Source: an uncultured Clostridia bacterium (GTDB lineage Bacteria > Bacillota > Clostridia > Lutisporales > Lutisporaceae). Taken from it: 44,905 bases of DNA. Of the stretch, positions 6,511-15,933 are shown in pieces (the stretch's first letter is position 1; each line of letters begins with the position of its first letter). The position numbers were made by a program, and so were the translations under genes. Where the stretch lies: assembly GCA_937930535.1 (NCBI GenBank), contig CALGKJ010000045.1:1-44905 (forward strand). The letters run 5' to 3'. The notes under the pieces were generated by a model. That model had not been told where the DNA came from and ran no database searches. It worked only from the letters and a program-made list of their open reading frames with translations.

Positions 6511-7446
6511 ATGAAAAACTTGCAAACTGTGCCTTCTTCTATTGGAAGTCCTATTAAAAAGGGAACGGCAAAAAGCGGCAGAGGCAACAAGCTGGTACCG
6601 TATTTGTTTATTGCCCCCCACCTTATAATATTTTTAATATTCTTTGCTATACCTGCCGTGTCAGGTATATACGTAGCCTTTACAAAATGGAATCTTTATT
6701 CAGCACCTCAATGGGTGGGATTAACGAACTTTTATGAGATACTCGCAAACAAAGACTCAACTTTCTATTTCCAGCTTCATAATGGTTTATTTAATACAAT
6801 AAAGTTTGTGTGCTTTAGTGTGCCATTTTTTATAATTATACCTTTACTGCTGGCAGTAGCATTAAATACGAAAACCTATGGAAGCAAGATATTTCAGTCT
6901 ATTTTCTACATGCCCACCTTACTGTCAATATCCTCGGTTATTCTTACATGGGTATTTATGTTTCACAGAAACCTTGGACCTATCAATAATATACTGGGTC
7001 TTAGGACTAACTGGTTCGGACAGCAGCCATTTACTTGGATGGCTATAGTAATTATTACTCTTTGGTGGGGAATCGGGGGCAACATGATTATCTACCTTGC
7101 AGCATTAAACAGTATAGACAGATCACTATATGAAGCCGCTGAAATTGACGGAGCCAATGCGATCCAAAGATTTTTCAAGGTTACAATTCCGGGCTTAAAA
7201 AACCAACTGGCATATACAGTGGTATTAACAACGATAGCTCAATTTAATATATATGGTCAGCCCCTTATGTTTTCAAAGGGAGGACCAAAGGAGTCAACAA
7301 GAGTGTTGATGATGTACATAAGAGAGCTTGCTTTCGGGTCAGGAGAGTCTATAGCGGGTCTTGCCTCTGCAATGGCTGTTATTCTGGGCTTATGTATAAT
7401 GGCAGTCTCAGTAATACAATTTGTGCTTATGCGCAATAAAGATTAG
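6511..7446 (+). CDS. Sugar ABC transporter permease (MalF type)
   Basis: The product is 311 residues. ATG 6511 follows AAAGAGGTG; the frame extends further upstream into the hairpin, without a ribosome site there. Six membrane helices can be followed, from LVPYLFIAPHLIIFLIFFAI to the last helix near the C-terminus. The cytoplasmic EAA loop (EAAEIDGANAIQRFFKVTIP, from Glu208) is the docking site for the ATPase subunit. It forms the first half of the membrane channel. No ATPase gene is in this operon, so the system probably uses a shared MsmK/MalK-type ATPase encoded elsewhere, as is common for such importers in Firmicutes. Confidence 0.93.
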   Translation: MKNLQTVPSSIGSPIKKGTAKSGRGNKLVPYLFIAPHLIIFLIFFAIPAVSGIYVAFTKWNLYSAPQWVGLTNFYEILANKDSTFYFQLHNGLFNTIKFVCFSVPFFIIIPLLLAVALNTKTYGSKIFQSIFYMPTLLSISSVILTWVFMFHRNLGPINNILGLRTNWFGQQPFTWMAIVIITLWWGIGGNMIIYLAALNSIDRSLYEAAEIDGANAIQRFFKVTIPGLKNQLAYTVVLTTIAQFNIYGQPLMFSKGGPKESTRVLMMYIRELAFGSGESIAGLASAMAVILGLCIMAVSVIQFVLMRNKD

Positions 7447-7462
7447 CAAGGGGGAATGGGAA

Positions 7463-8305
7463 ATGAGAAAGCTTAAAAAGAAGCTGCCAAAATTAACGGC
7501 TTTTGGATTTTTGATTATATTTGGAATTATATTTTTAATTCCTTTGCTATGGGCACTGCTTACATCCTTTAAGCCAGAGGTTGAGATACAAACTCTTGGC
7601 TATAGGTTTTTTCCAGTAAAATGGACTTTCCAGAATTTTAAGGAGGCTTTGTTTGGCAATTCAGCAGCCCCTATTGGAAGATGGTTCTTCAACTCAATGT
7701 TTATCTCTACTGTTCATACGGTTTTAGCATTAATAATAGTGTCTATGTCAGCTTATGCATATGCTAAGCTTGAATTTAAAGGGAAAAACTTTATATTTTG
7801 GGCTCTTATGACAACTATGATGTTTCCATCAGTTATAAATTTGATTCCGCTGTATAAGATAGTGCAGACCTTGGGCTGGATTGATAATCCTCTAGCCTTG
7901 ATTGTTCCGGGGCTTGGAGGAGTATTTAATATTTATCTTGTGCGGCAGTTTATGCTTGGTATACCCAAGGAGTTCAGTGAAGCGGCAAGAATAGACGGTG
8001 CCAATGAATGGCAGATTTTTACCAGAGTCATAATCCCTCTTTCAAGACCTGTGCTGACGGTTGTAGCACTGTTTGCTTTTACAGGCTCATGGAATGACTT
8101 TTTATGGCCTTCCATTGTAATGAATACTATTGAAAAAATGCCTCTAACTCCTGGCTTAAGGATATTACAGGGTGTATATGATATAGAAATTGCCCATTTG
8201 ATGTCATCGGCAATAATCTCAATTATTCCAACCTTTGTACTATACTTGTTTGCGCAGAAGTATTTCTTAAACGGATTGGCTTTATCCTCAGGGGTTAAGG
8301 GCTAA
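7463..8305 (+). CDS. Sugar ABC transporter permease (MalG type)
   Basis: The product is 280 residues; ATG 7463 is preceded by AAGGGGG and lies 17 bp after the stop of the first permease. It starts with a basic patch (MRKLKKKLPK), then a first membrane helix, and has the EAA loop EAARIDGANEWQIFTRVIIP from Glu173. The C-terminus LNGLALSSGVKG is the typical end of MalG-like permeases. It pairs with the previous gene to form the channel for the binding protein at 5101. Translation is likely coupled. Confidence 0.93.
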   Translation: MRKLKKKLPKLTAFGFLIIFGIIFLIPLLWALLTSFKPEVEIQTLGYRFFPVKWTFQNFKEALFGNSAAPIGRWFFNSMFISTVHTVLALIIVSMSAYAYAKLEFKGKNFIFWALMTTMMFPSVINLIPLYKIVQTLGWIDNPLALIVPGLGGVFNIYLVRQFMLGIPKEFSEAARIDGANEWQIFTRVIIPLSRPVLTVVALFAFTGSWNDFLWPSIVMNTIEKMPLTPGLRILQGVYDIEIAHLMSSAIISIIPTFVLYLFAQKYFLNGLALSSGVKG

Positions 8306-8339
8306 TAATAGAAGATTAATTGTACTAGGAGGTATTAAG

Positions 8340-10130
8340 TTGAATAAACAACTACCAAGACCAGAATACCCTCGTCCACAGTTTGAAAGAGACTGCTGGG
8401 TGAACCTAAATGGCCAATGGGAATTTACGTTTGACGATAAAAACATAGGAATTAAAAACAAATGGTACAAAGCTCCAAGCTTTGAACAGAAAATAATCGT
8501 ACCCTTTACATACCAGACAAAGCTTTCGGGAATTAATTCCGAAGATATACATGATTTAGTTTGGTACTCCAGAAAATTTGATTTAACAGAAGAATTAAAG
8601 GGAAAAAGAATATTTCTTCATTTTGGTGCAGTTGATTATAAAGCAGACGTTTGGGTTAATGGGGAGCATTTGATCACTCACTGCGGAGGGCATGTACCCT
8701 TTAGTGTGGAGATTACGGATGTAGTTAAGGAAAATGAAAATATAGTTACCGTAAGGGTAGAGGACTATACTACAGATTTAGAGCTGCCAAGAGGAAAACA
8801 ATTTTGGAAAAATGACTCTGATGCAATTACCCGGAGCATATTCTATACACGCACCACAGGCATATGGCAGACAGTATGGCTGGAGGGGGTGGCAGAAACC
8901 TACTTAAAAAAGGTTTGGTTTACTCCCAATCTTGATGAAAAAAAGATAAGTGTTCAGTATGAAATAGATGGAGACTGCAAGGATGCCAGCATGAATGTTA
9001 TAATTAGGCTTAAGGATAAAGTTCTGATTGAAGACAGTCTAAAGGTATTTAATGGCAGGGGCAAAAGAGATTTCTGGCTGGATCAGGAGATTACCTTGGA
9101 TTGGAATCATCAGGAATCATGGGTATGGACTCCGTCAAATCCAGTATTGTTTGATATTGAATTTAAGCTTGCTTCTGGAAGTACTCCCATAGATGAAGTA
9201 AAGTCTTATTTTGGTATGCGAAAAATTTCAGTAGTAGACGGAAGATTTATGCTGAATAACAGACCCTTCTATCAAAAAATGCTGCTGGATCAAGGCTACT
9301 GGGAGGAATCCCTGCTGACTGCTCCTAGTGATGAAGCCTTTGTAAAGGATATAGAGCTTTGCAAGAGAATGGGCTTTAACGGAGTACGCAAGCACCAGAA
9401 GGTAGAGGATCCAAGATTCTTATACCATGCTGATAAAATGGGCTTTTTAGTATGGGGTGAAATGGCAAGTGCATATACATATTCCAGAAAGTATGTAAAA
9501 AGGTTTACTCAGGAATGGATAGAAATGATTGAACGTGACTATAACCATCCGTGCATTGTTGTTTGGACGCCACTTAATGAGTCCTGGGGTGTTGACTGCA
9601 TAATGAACAACTGTGATGAACAGGCTCACTCTGCTTCCATGTACTGGCTGACAAAGTCCATTGACCAGACAAGGCTGGTTATATCTAATGATGGATGGGA
9701 TCATACCAAGTCAGATTTGCTTACAATTCATGACTATGAATGGAAAAAGGATGTTCTCAAGGAACGCTATTCTACAATAGAGAATATACTAAGCAGTCGG
9801 CATACCGGGCGTGGAATGTATGCTAAAGGCTGGAATCACGAGGAACAACCTGTAATCGTATCCGAGTTTGGCGGAATATCCTATGAAAAAGGAAGCTGGA
9901 AGGGCTGGGGCTATTCATCAGCAGAATCCGAGGAAGACTTTGTACGCCGATACTATGAGGTAGTTTCCGCTATGCTGGAATCTCCAAAGATACAAGGCTT
10001 CGTATATACACAGATTACAGATGTTGAACAGGAAATAAACGGACTAATGACATATGATCGCAGACCAAAGGCTGACCCTGATGTTATACGTCTTATAAAT
10101 GAAGGCAAATGGAAGCCTAGCTGCAAATAG
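8340..10130 (+). CDS. Glycoside hydrolase family 2 enzyme
   Basis: The product is 596 residues, starting at TTG 8340 behind a perfect AGGAGG (8327-8332). The layout is that of GH2: an N-terminal sugar-binding jelly roll (residues about 1-175, with VWVNGEHLITHCGGHVPFS), an immunoglobulin-like domain (about 180-290), and a TIM barrel. The acid/base is Glu414 in PLNESWG; the nucleophile is Glu509 in VSEFGG. There is no signal peptide, so it acts in the cytoplasm on imported oligosaccharides. GH2 includes beta-galactosidases, beta-glucuronidases and beta-mannosidases; the specificity cannot be read safely here. It is shorter than LacZ and lacks its C-terminal domains. Confidence 0.9.
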   Translation: MNKQLPRPEYPRPQFERDCWVNLNGQWEFTFDDKNIGIKNKWYKAPSFEQKIIVPFTYQTKLSGINSEDIHDLVWYSRKFDLTEELKGKRIFLHFGAVDYKADVWVNGEHLITHCGGHVPFSVEITDVVKENENIVTVRVEDYTTDLELPRGKQFWKNDSDAITRSIFYTRTTGIWQTVWLEGVAETYLKKVWFTPNLDEKKISVQYEIDGDCKDASMNVIIRLKDKVLIEDSLKVFNGRGKRDFWLDQEITLDWNHQESWVWTPSNPVLFDIEFKLASGSTPIDEVKSYFGMRKISVVDGRFMLNNRPFYQKMLLDQGYWEESLLTAPSDEAFVKDIELCKRMGFNGVRKHQKVEDPRFLYHADKMGFLVWGEMASAYTYSRKYVKRFTQEWIEMIERDYNHPCIVVWTPLNESWGVDCIMNNCDEQAHSASMYWLTKSIDQTRLVISNDGWDHTKSDLLTIHDYEWKKDVLKERYSTIENILSSRHTGRGMYAKGWNHEEQPVIVSEFGGISYEKGSWKGWGYSSAESEEDFVRRYYEVVSAMLESPKIQGFVYTQITDVEQEINGLMTYDRRPKADPDVIRLINEGKWKPSCK

Positions 10131-10327
10131 CATAATAAGCTGTATTGTAACCTATCTGATCTAAAATCAATAAATATTATGTGGTCAATGACATGCTGTA
10201 ATTATATACACGTTTTATGTACTTTCTTATGGTCAGGTACAATATATCAGCAGAAGGGTCATTGACCATTTTTTATGTTGGTAATACAGAAACTATGGGT
10301 AATATATCTAAAAGTGAGGTTTTATAT

Positions 10328-11830
10328 ATGGGAAAATCAAAGAAAAGCAGTATAATAATATTATTATTAGTTATTATACTGCTTAGCGGCTATGGTGTTT
10401 GGAGGATTACAAATATGCAGGAAAAAGAAATTGTATTGTTTAATGAACAAGACGTTGAAGACAGATTCTACAAAAATCCTGTAGGCGACATCACTGATAT
10501 AGGAGACCCCTTTGTTATTAAGGCATCCGACGGAAAATACTACTGCTATCCCACCTCATGGAATATGGGCTTTAAGGCATGGGAATCAGCAGATATGGTT
10601 AACTGGTATGATTTGGGACCTGTTTATAAGGGGTATACCTCATGGGCATCCTCTGATTACTGGGCTCCCGAGGTTGTTGAGCATGAAGGCAAGTATTATA
10701 TGTACTACACTGGCAGGTGGACAGAAAAGCGAAGTCTCAGAATAGGAGTTGCAGTAAGCGACTCTCCAAAGGGACCTTTCACAGATGTATATGATCATCC
10801 CATGTTTGATTTTGGGTATGCTGTTATAGATGCTAATATACTTATAGACGATGACGGAAGAAAATATATGTATTTTTCCAGAGATTGCTCTGAAAACAGG
10901 GTAAGCGGCAGAAATGAAAGTCATATCTATGGAATAGAGCTTAATGACGATATGATTTCTGTGAAAGGTGAGCCGGTACTGCTTACAAAGCCAGATCAGG
11001 AGTGGGAAAAGTTTTCAGGTGACTGGCGATGGAATGAAGGTGCTACAGTTTTTAAACGCAACGGAAAGTACTACATGATGTACTCTGCCAACTGCTACGC
11101 CAGCAAGCTGTATTCCATAGGCTATGCAACCTCTGACAGCCCGCTGGGTACGTATACTAAGTATGAGAAAAATCCTATAGTGGAAGCGGAAATCACCTGG
11201 GATAATGTATCAGGTCCGGGACACAACAGCATTACTACCTCCCCAGACAATTCTGAATGGTTTATTGTATATCATACACATACCGATCCGGTTCAGGGCG
11301 GGGGCAACCGTCAGATTTTTATAGATCGTATGGGCTTCAGAGCTGATGGAAGCATATATGTAAATGGTCCCACCCTAACAGAGCAGCCTATGCCGTCAGG
11401 GGTAACAGAATATGTTAATATTGCGGCGGATGCAGTTATTACTGTAGGCTCTGAAAAGGCGGGCTTCAAAAAAGAAGCACTAAATGACGGAGAAATCGGG
11501 ATTTACCGTAAGAATAAAGACTATGACTGGGTCAGCGATAAAACTATGGAAAAAGACTGGGTTAAGCTGGAATGGAATGAGAATAGAAAAATATCAAGCG
11601 TGCTTATATATGGAAGTCCTATAAGAGACAGAAGAATAACAAGCTGCAAGCTTATTTTCAGCAACGGAAAAGTTGTAAGCAGGCTGGAATTTGCAGAGAC
11701 ACCTGGGGCTGCTGCAATTGCAAGCTTCCCTGAAACAGAAGTAAAATGGATAAAAATAGAGCTTGATAAAGCGGCAATGGAAGGCGAGGAAATCGGTCTG
11801 TCGGAAATATTTGTACTTGGAAAGAAATAG
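10328..11830 (+). CDS. Membrane-anchored GH43 glycosidase with C-terminal F5/8C-like module
   Basis: The product is 500 residues from ATG 10328. The frame is open from 10217, but the first 37 codons lack a ribosome site and precede a clean signal anchor (KKSSIIILLLVIILLSGYG). The five-bladed propeller of GH43 follows, with general base Asp60 in IGDPFVI, pKa-tuning Asp168 in VIDANIL, and acid Glu237 in NEGATVF. Family 43 enzymes release arabinose or xylose from plant glycans. Residues about 390-500 form a discoidin/CBM32-like beta sandwich (VNIAADAVITVGSEKAG to VKWIKIELD). The enzyme is likely tethered outside the cell, upstream of import. The start is 200 bp after the GH2 stop, with no clear terminator between. 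Confidence 0.88.
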   Translation: MGKSKKSSIIILLLVIILLSGYGVWRITNMQEKEIVLFNEQDVEDRFYKNPVGDITDIGDPFVIKASDGKYYCYPTSWNMGFKAWESADMVNWYDLGPVYKGYTSWASSDYWAPEVVEHEGKYYMYYTGRWTEKRSLRIGVAVSDSPKGPFTDVYDHPMFDFGYAVIDANILIDDDGRKYMYFSRDCSENRVSGRNESHIYGIELNDDMISVKGEPVLLTKPDQEWEKFSGDWRWNEGATVFKRNGKYYMMYSANCYASKLYSIGYATSDSPLGTYTKYEKNPIVEAEITWDNVSGPGHNSITTSPDNSEWFIVYHTHTDPVQGGGNRQIFIDRMGFRADGSIYVNGPTLTEQPMPSGVTEYVNIAADAVITVGSEKAGFKKEALNDGEIGIYRKNKDYDWVSDKTMEKDWVKLEWNENRKISSVLIYGSPIRDRRITSCKLIFSNGKVVSRLEFAETPGAAAIASFPETEVKWIKIELDKAAMEGEEIGLSEIFVLGKK

Positions 11831-11847
11831 CATAAGGTGGGATTTAT

Positions 11848-12888
11848 ATGAACATTAAAAAGACTTATTTTGGACAAACCCCTGATAAAGAGGATGTATT
11901 TGAGTACCAGCTGTCAAATGATACAGGCTTTAGTGTAAAGGTAATAAATTACGGCGGTATTATTACTGAGATAATGACACCTGACAAAGCTGGGACTCTG
12001 GAAAATGTAGTACTTGGCTTTGACAGCATAGAGCAGTATATAGATAATGATGCATATTTTGGTGCATTAACAGGACGTACAGCAGGAAGGTTCTTTAATG
12101 CCTGCTTTGAGCTAAATGGAGTAAAGTATCAACTGGCAAAGAATAATAAGGGAAATAATCTGCATGGAGGAGAAAAGGGCTTCAGCAGAAGGATATGGGA
12201 TGTAAAAGAAATACTAACTAAAAACACAGCAGGCATATGCTTGTCTTATAGAAGCAAGGATATGGAGGAGGGCTTCCCCGGCAATCTGGATGTGGAAGCT
12301 ATTTATACTATTGATAGAGAAAACAGATTAACCATAAGCTATAGATGTACTTCTGACAAAGATACTCTTGCAATTCTAACCAATCATAGTTATTTTAATC
12401 TTTCCGGCAATGTAAAAAGAAGTGCATTGGAACAAAGCTTAAAAATCAATGCATCAAAGTACGTAACAGTTGATCCGTACATAATCCCTATAGAAACCTG
12501 CTCTGTTGAAGGTACTCCCTTTGATTTGAGGACAGGCAGAGTTATAAAGGAAGCTATGGATTTTGATAACGAGCAAATCAAAAATGGAAAGGGTTATGAT
12601 CACGTATTTGTATTAGAGGAAGCTGATTCAATAGTACTAAAGGACGAGGAAAGCGGCAGGCAGTTGGATATAGAAACTACAGAGCCCTGTGTTGTTTTTT
12701 ATGCAGGAGGCTACATAGGGGATGAGTGGGTATTCAGAGGTAAAATAAAATCTAAGGATTATGACGGAATCTGTCTTGAGACTCAGTGGTATACTGATGC
12801 AATGAATGGCGATTTTCCAAAAAGAATATTAAAAGCAGGGGAAGTATTTGAAAGCCAGACAAAATACACCTTTAGGACAATAAAATAA
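11848..12888 (+). CDS. galM: Aldose 1-epimerase (mutarotase)
   Basis: The product is 346 residues, a typical GalM length, with ATG 11848 behind AAGGTGGG, 17 bp after the GH43 stop. It interconverts alpha and beta anomers of free aldoses such as galactose, speeding entry into catabolism. Active-site residues seen: His106 in NLHGGEKGF, His180 in LTNHSYFNLSG (the acid), and Glu311 in CLETQW (the base). It is the last gene of the operon, followed by a strong terminator. Its presence fits release of beta-sugars by the retaining GH2 and GH43 inverting enzymes. No kinase or isomerase gene for the sugar is in the operon. Confidence 0.93.
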   Translation: MNIKKTYFGQTPDKEDVFEYQLSNDTGFSVKVINYGGIITEIMTPDKAGTLENVVLGFDSIEQYIDNDAYFGALTGRTAGRFFNACFELNGVKYQLAKNNKGNNLHGGEKGFSRRIWDVKEILTKNTAGICLSYRSKDMEEGFPGNLDVEAIYTIDRENRLTISYRCTSDKDTLAILTNHSYFNLSGNVKRSALEQSLKINASKYVTVDPYIIPIETCSVEGTPFDLRTGRVIKEAMDFDNEQIKNGKGYDHVFVLEEADSIVLKDEESGRQLDIETTEPCVVFYAGGYIGDEWVFRGKIKSKDYDGICLETQWYTDAMNGDFPKRILKAGEVFESQTKYTFRTIK

Positions 12889-12898
12889 AATTCAGAAT

Positions 12899-12950
12899 AA
12901 CTATGACATAGGAGTATGGGAGCAATCACATGCACTGTGTCATAGTTTTC
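12899..12950 (+). terminator. Terminator of the glycan operon
   Basis: AACTATGACA (12899-12908) pairs perfectly with TGTCATAGTT (12938-12947), then TTC and an AT-rich tail; the loop is long. Confidence 0.7.
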
Positions 12951-13186
12951 ATATTTATCAAGGAACAGGAAATAAAATGTTAAGCTGGTTCAACAATAGG
13001 ATTTGCCTTTATTAATCCCAATACAATAATTTTTAACGATGTATAATTATATAGACAGATGCATAAAAAATGTATATATGGAAGGAATTTTGTAATAAAT
13101 GTTGAAATTATATATATTATAAAACTTAATATATATAATTTATTGAGTTAATATTATAATAAATGTATTCGGAGGGAGCGGATTTT

Positions 13187-15247
13187 ATGAAAAGGGCTTT
13201 CAGATTTAAAAGCGTTAGGACTCTTATTATTGTAACAGTCTTACCCCTCATTCTGATATCCTTGGGTGCGCTTACATATTTAAGCTATTACTACTCCAAG
13301 GGTATTGTGAACAATGAAATTGATAGTAAAATGCTTACACAACTGAATGAAATCAGAAACAGCCTGGAAACGGGGCTTGCAAAGCATAAGAGTATCCCGC
13401 TGGTACTGGCGAAGGTGGTAGAAACATCATCAAATGTAATGGCAAAGGATAACTTTGCTGAACTTTTAAAGCAATCCATAAAGGAAAATCCTGATACCTT
13501 TGGAGCAGGCATTTTCTATGAGCCCTTTAAGTACAAGGAGGATATTGAGTTTTTTGGACCTTATGCTTATAAGGAAAATGGTGACTCTGTATATACAGAC
13601 GATTTAAGTGATCCAGAGTATAATTATCACGGCTGGGATTGGTATTTGGAGGGTAAGAATGCAAAGGAAAAGGTAGTATGGTCAAAGCCCTATGTTGATC
13701 CTGCTACAAATATAGCTATGGTAACATCAACAGTACCCTTCTATGATGCAGATAATAACTTTTTGGGAGTAGCAACAGGGGATGTTGATTTTACGGCATT
13801 ACAAAATATGGTTACAAATGTTAAGGTAGGAAAAAGTGGTCATGCCTTTATGATAGATGATACGGGGTTATATATAGCCGATAAGGATTCAGAGAAAATG
13901 ATGGCAAAGCTGATTACAGAGGATCCAAATACCAGCTTGGCTAAGGTTGGAAACGATATACTGACAAATAAGCAGGGCAAGACAAGCTATGGAGATGAAA
14001 AGGGAAAGCATTTTATTTACTATACACCAGTTACAGAAACTGGTTGGATACTAGCATTATCCATACCCGAGAGTGAATTGCTTGCACCTATTAGAGCACT
14101 ATTGACAAAAATGATACCCATTGTAATCATTGTGATTATTTTTGTATTTATAATAATCTGGTTGTTTGCGAGATATATACGAAAACAGGTAAGCAAGGTA
14201 AACGATTTGGCGACAGTCATATCAGAGGGAGACTTGACTCAGAGCATAAAGGTTGAATCAAGAGACGAGCTGGGAAATATGAGTGCTAAGCTTAATGAAA
14301 TGGCAAGCAAGCTGAGAGAGACAGTAAGTAAAATATCAACTAACCTAAATGATGTAGTTATTACATCAAGAGGGCTTTCAGAAGGCGCAAACCAAACACA
14401 GCAGGCGGCAGATAGAATATCAGAAGCTATTTGTTATGTGGCAACAGGAGCTGACAGGCAAACAGATATTACCAGAGAAACTGAAGATGTAGTTAAGAAT
14501 ATAAATGCAGGTATGGAAAACATTGCTAGCAATGTACAAACTGTGGTAAATTCCTCAATGGCAGCATCAAAAAGAGCAGAGGGCGGTACCCAGGTAATTA
14601 ACAAGGCTATAGCTCAAATGAACTCCATTAGTGAAAGGGTTAGGATTTCAACAGAGGTAGTAGATGTACTGGGTAAAAAGTCTGGAGAAATAGGTCAGAT
14701 AGTATCACTTATAACCTCTGTTTCGGAGCAAACCAATATGCTGGCACTAAATGCGGCAATAGAGGCGGCAAGAGCGGGTGAACAAGGACGGGGCTTTGCT
14801 GTTGTTGCTGATGAGGTTAGGAAGCTGGCAGAGCAGTCATCTGGTGCAGCCAAGCAGATAGGCGGATTAATATATCATATTCAAGCAGAGATTGAAAATG
14901 CAGTAGCAGCAATGTCAGAGGGAACCAGTGCCGTAGAAGATGGAAAATCAATGGTAGGAAATGCAGGTGAAGCCTTCTACAGCATACTAAAGGATATTGA
15001 AGCAGTGTCAACGCAAATGCAGGACATCTCCGCTGTAATACAGGAAATATATGCAGGAACTCAGACAATGGTAGATTCAGTGGAAAAAATCAGTGTAATA
15101 TCAAAAGAATCCTCAGACAGTGCAGAAAATGTTGCAGCAGCAGCAAGCGAACAAACTGAATTAATGAAGGACATATATGATTCAGCACAACAGCTTTATA
15201 CTATGGCATCAAACTTAAAGAATGATATTGATAGTTTTAAAATATAA
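13187..15247 (+). CDS. Methyl-accepting chemotaxis protein with Cache domain
   Basis: The product is 686 residues; ATG 13187 follows GGAGGGAG, better than the in-frame ATG 13163. Layout: a first membrane helix ([20 protein letters not shown]), an extracellular double-Cache-like sensor (about 35-290, including [19 protein letters not shown] and the [10 protein letters not shown] motif), a second membrane helix ([20 protein letters not shown]), HAMP (about 322-375) and a long MCP signalling coil. The tip has the conserved [20 protein letters not shown] and [15 protein letters not shown] that contact CheA and CheW. The [19 protein letters not shown] part is typical of amino-acid or small-acid sensing Cache domains, but the ligand is unknown. 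No che genes are adjacent; a strong terminator follows. Confidence 0.94.
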   Translation: MKRAFRFKSVRTLIIVTVLPLILISLGALTYLSYYYSKGIVNNEIDSKMLTQLNEIRNSLETGLAKHKSIPLVLAKVVETSSNVMAKDNFAELLKQSIKENPDTFGAGIFYEPFKYKEDIEFFGPYAYKENGDSVYTDDLSDPEYNYHGWDWYLEGKNAKEKVVWSKPYVDPATNIAMVTSTVPFYDADNNFLGVATGDVDFTALQNMVTNVKVGKSGHAFMIDDTGLYIADKDSEKMMAKLITEDPNTSLAKVGNDILTNKQGKTSYGDEKGKHFIYYTPVTETGWILALSIPESELLAPIRALLTKMIPIVIIVIIFVFIIIWLFARYIRKQVSKVNDLATVISEGDLTQSIKVESRDELGNMSAKLNEMASKLRETVSKISTNLNDVVITSRGLSEGANQTQQAADRISEAICYVATGADRQTDITRETEDVVKNINAGMENIASNVQTVVNSSMAASKRAEGGTQVINKAIAQMNSISERVRISTEVVDVLGKKSGEIGQIVSLITSVSEQTNMLALNAAIEAARAGEQGRGFAVVADEVRKLAEQSSGAAKQIGGLIYHIQAEIENAVAAMSEGTSAVEDGKSMVGNAGEAFYSILKDIEAVSTQMQDISAVIQEIYAGTQTMVDSVEKISVISKESSDSAENVAAAASEQTELMKDIYDSAQQLYTMASNLKNDIDSFKI

Positions 15248-15268
15248 TTTTCTGAGTATAATAAATAT

Positions 15269-15320
15269 AGTTGCAGAGTTTTGAAGCAAAAGCTTTAAAA
15301 CTCTGCAACTGTATTTGTAT
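15269..15320 (+). terminator. Intrinsic terminator of the chemoreceptor gene
   Basis: AGTTGCAGAGTTTT (15269-15282) pairs perfectly with AAAACTCTGCAACT (15297-15310), with an inner AAGC/GCTT pair, followed by a T-rich tail. Confidence 0.9.
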
Positions 15321-15389
15321 TTATTGTAAATATTAAATAGAAGCTCATAATTACAATTAAAATAATCTATCAGATAAGGAGTAGTTATT

Positions 15390-15770
15390 TTGACTGAAAA
15401 CATGGAAAATAACCTTCAAACAAAGGAAATGCGTAAAAGCAAACGAATAGAGTATTACTCCAAGATACAGTGCATAAAATACTTTTTCAATGGCAGTGAA
15501 TTTGAAGTGGATATACCAATAGAAGTCATGCTTATCAATATATCAGTAACAGGCTTAGGCATCATCTCAGATAGAAAATTCGAAGACAATACTATTTTAG
15601 TTTTAAATATGGCATTAGAGGATGTTTTGTACGAAAATATATCAGCCAAGGTTATATGGAGTGCAAAAACAGGAAGTACATATCGTCATGGTTTACAAAT
15701 ATGTCGTTTATCAGGCAGACTTTTTTCACATCTAAGCAAGCTGGACAACAGTGTTATTACACATATCTAA
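15390..15770 (+). CDS. PilZ-domain protein (c-di-GMP receptor)
   Basis: The product is 126 residues. TTG 15390 is preferred because AAGGAG (15376-15381) is 8 bases upstream. PilZ domains bind cyclic di-GMP through R-x3-R and (D/N)-x-S-x-x-G motifs; both are visible as RKSKR near residues 15-19 and NISVTGLG near residue 50. The rest is a six-stranded barrel pattern ending in a C-terminal helix (LSGRLFSHLSKLD). It is a single-domain receptor, which usually acts on a protein partner in motility or envelope functions. It lies downstream of the chemoreceptor but behind that gene's terminator, so it is a separate unit. A TetR remnant follows. Confidence 0.88.
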   Translation: MTENMENNLQTKEMRKSKRIEYYSKIQCIKYFFNGSEFEVDIPIEVMLINISVTGLGIISDRKFEDNTILVLNMALEDVLYENISAKVIWSAKTGSTYRHGLQICRLSGRLFSHLSKLDNSVITHI

Positions 15771-15774
15771 ATAG

Positions 15775-15933
15775 TCAGCAGTAATATCAGGACTTTTTAG
15801 AGCATTGTTTACGATTACTTTCCACAAAAAGGAAATGGGTGAAGCTGAATACAAGGGTACTGTGGAGCTGTTGATAGAACTAATGGCTAATAAGCTTATA
15901 GCAGAAGGGGGAGCGGAAAATGATAGAGGTTAA
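15775..15933 (+). pseudogene. C-terminal remnant of a TetR-family regulator
   Basis: A 52-codon frame without a start runs from 15775 to TAA 15931-15933. It encodes ISGLFRALFTITFHKKEMGE followed by a segment with TVELLIELMANKLIAEGG, the kind of helices that close TetR-family regulators next to ABC exporter genes. The HTH domain and most of the ligand domain are missing. Its last codons overlap the start of the ABC ATPase gene by 14 bp, so it is the relic of the operon's own regulator. The family call is from the helical pattern and position. Confidence 0.55.

Noticed and set aside
10217-10327. Upstream in-frame extension of the GH43 gene
   Set aside because: The extra 37 codons have no ribosome site and would bury the signal anchor inside the protein; ATG 10328 gives a proper N-terminus.
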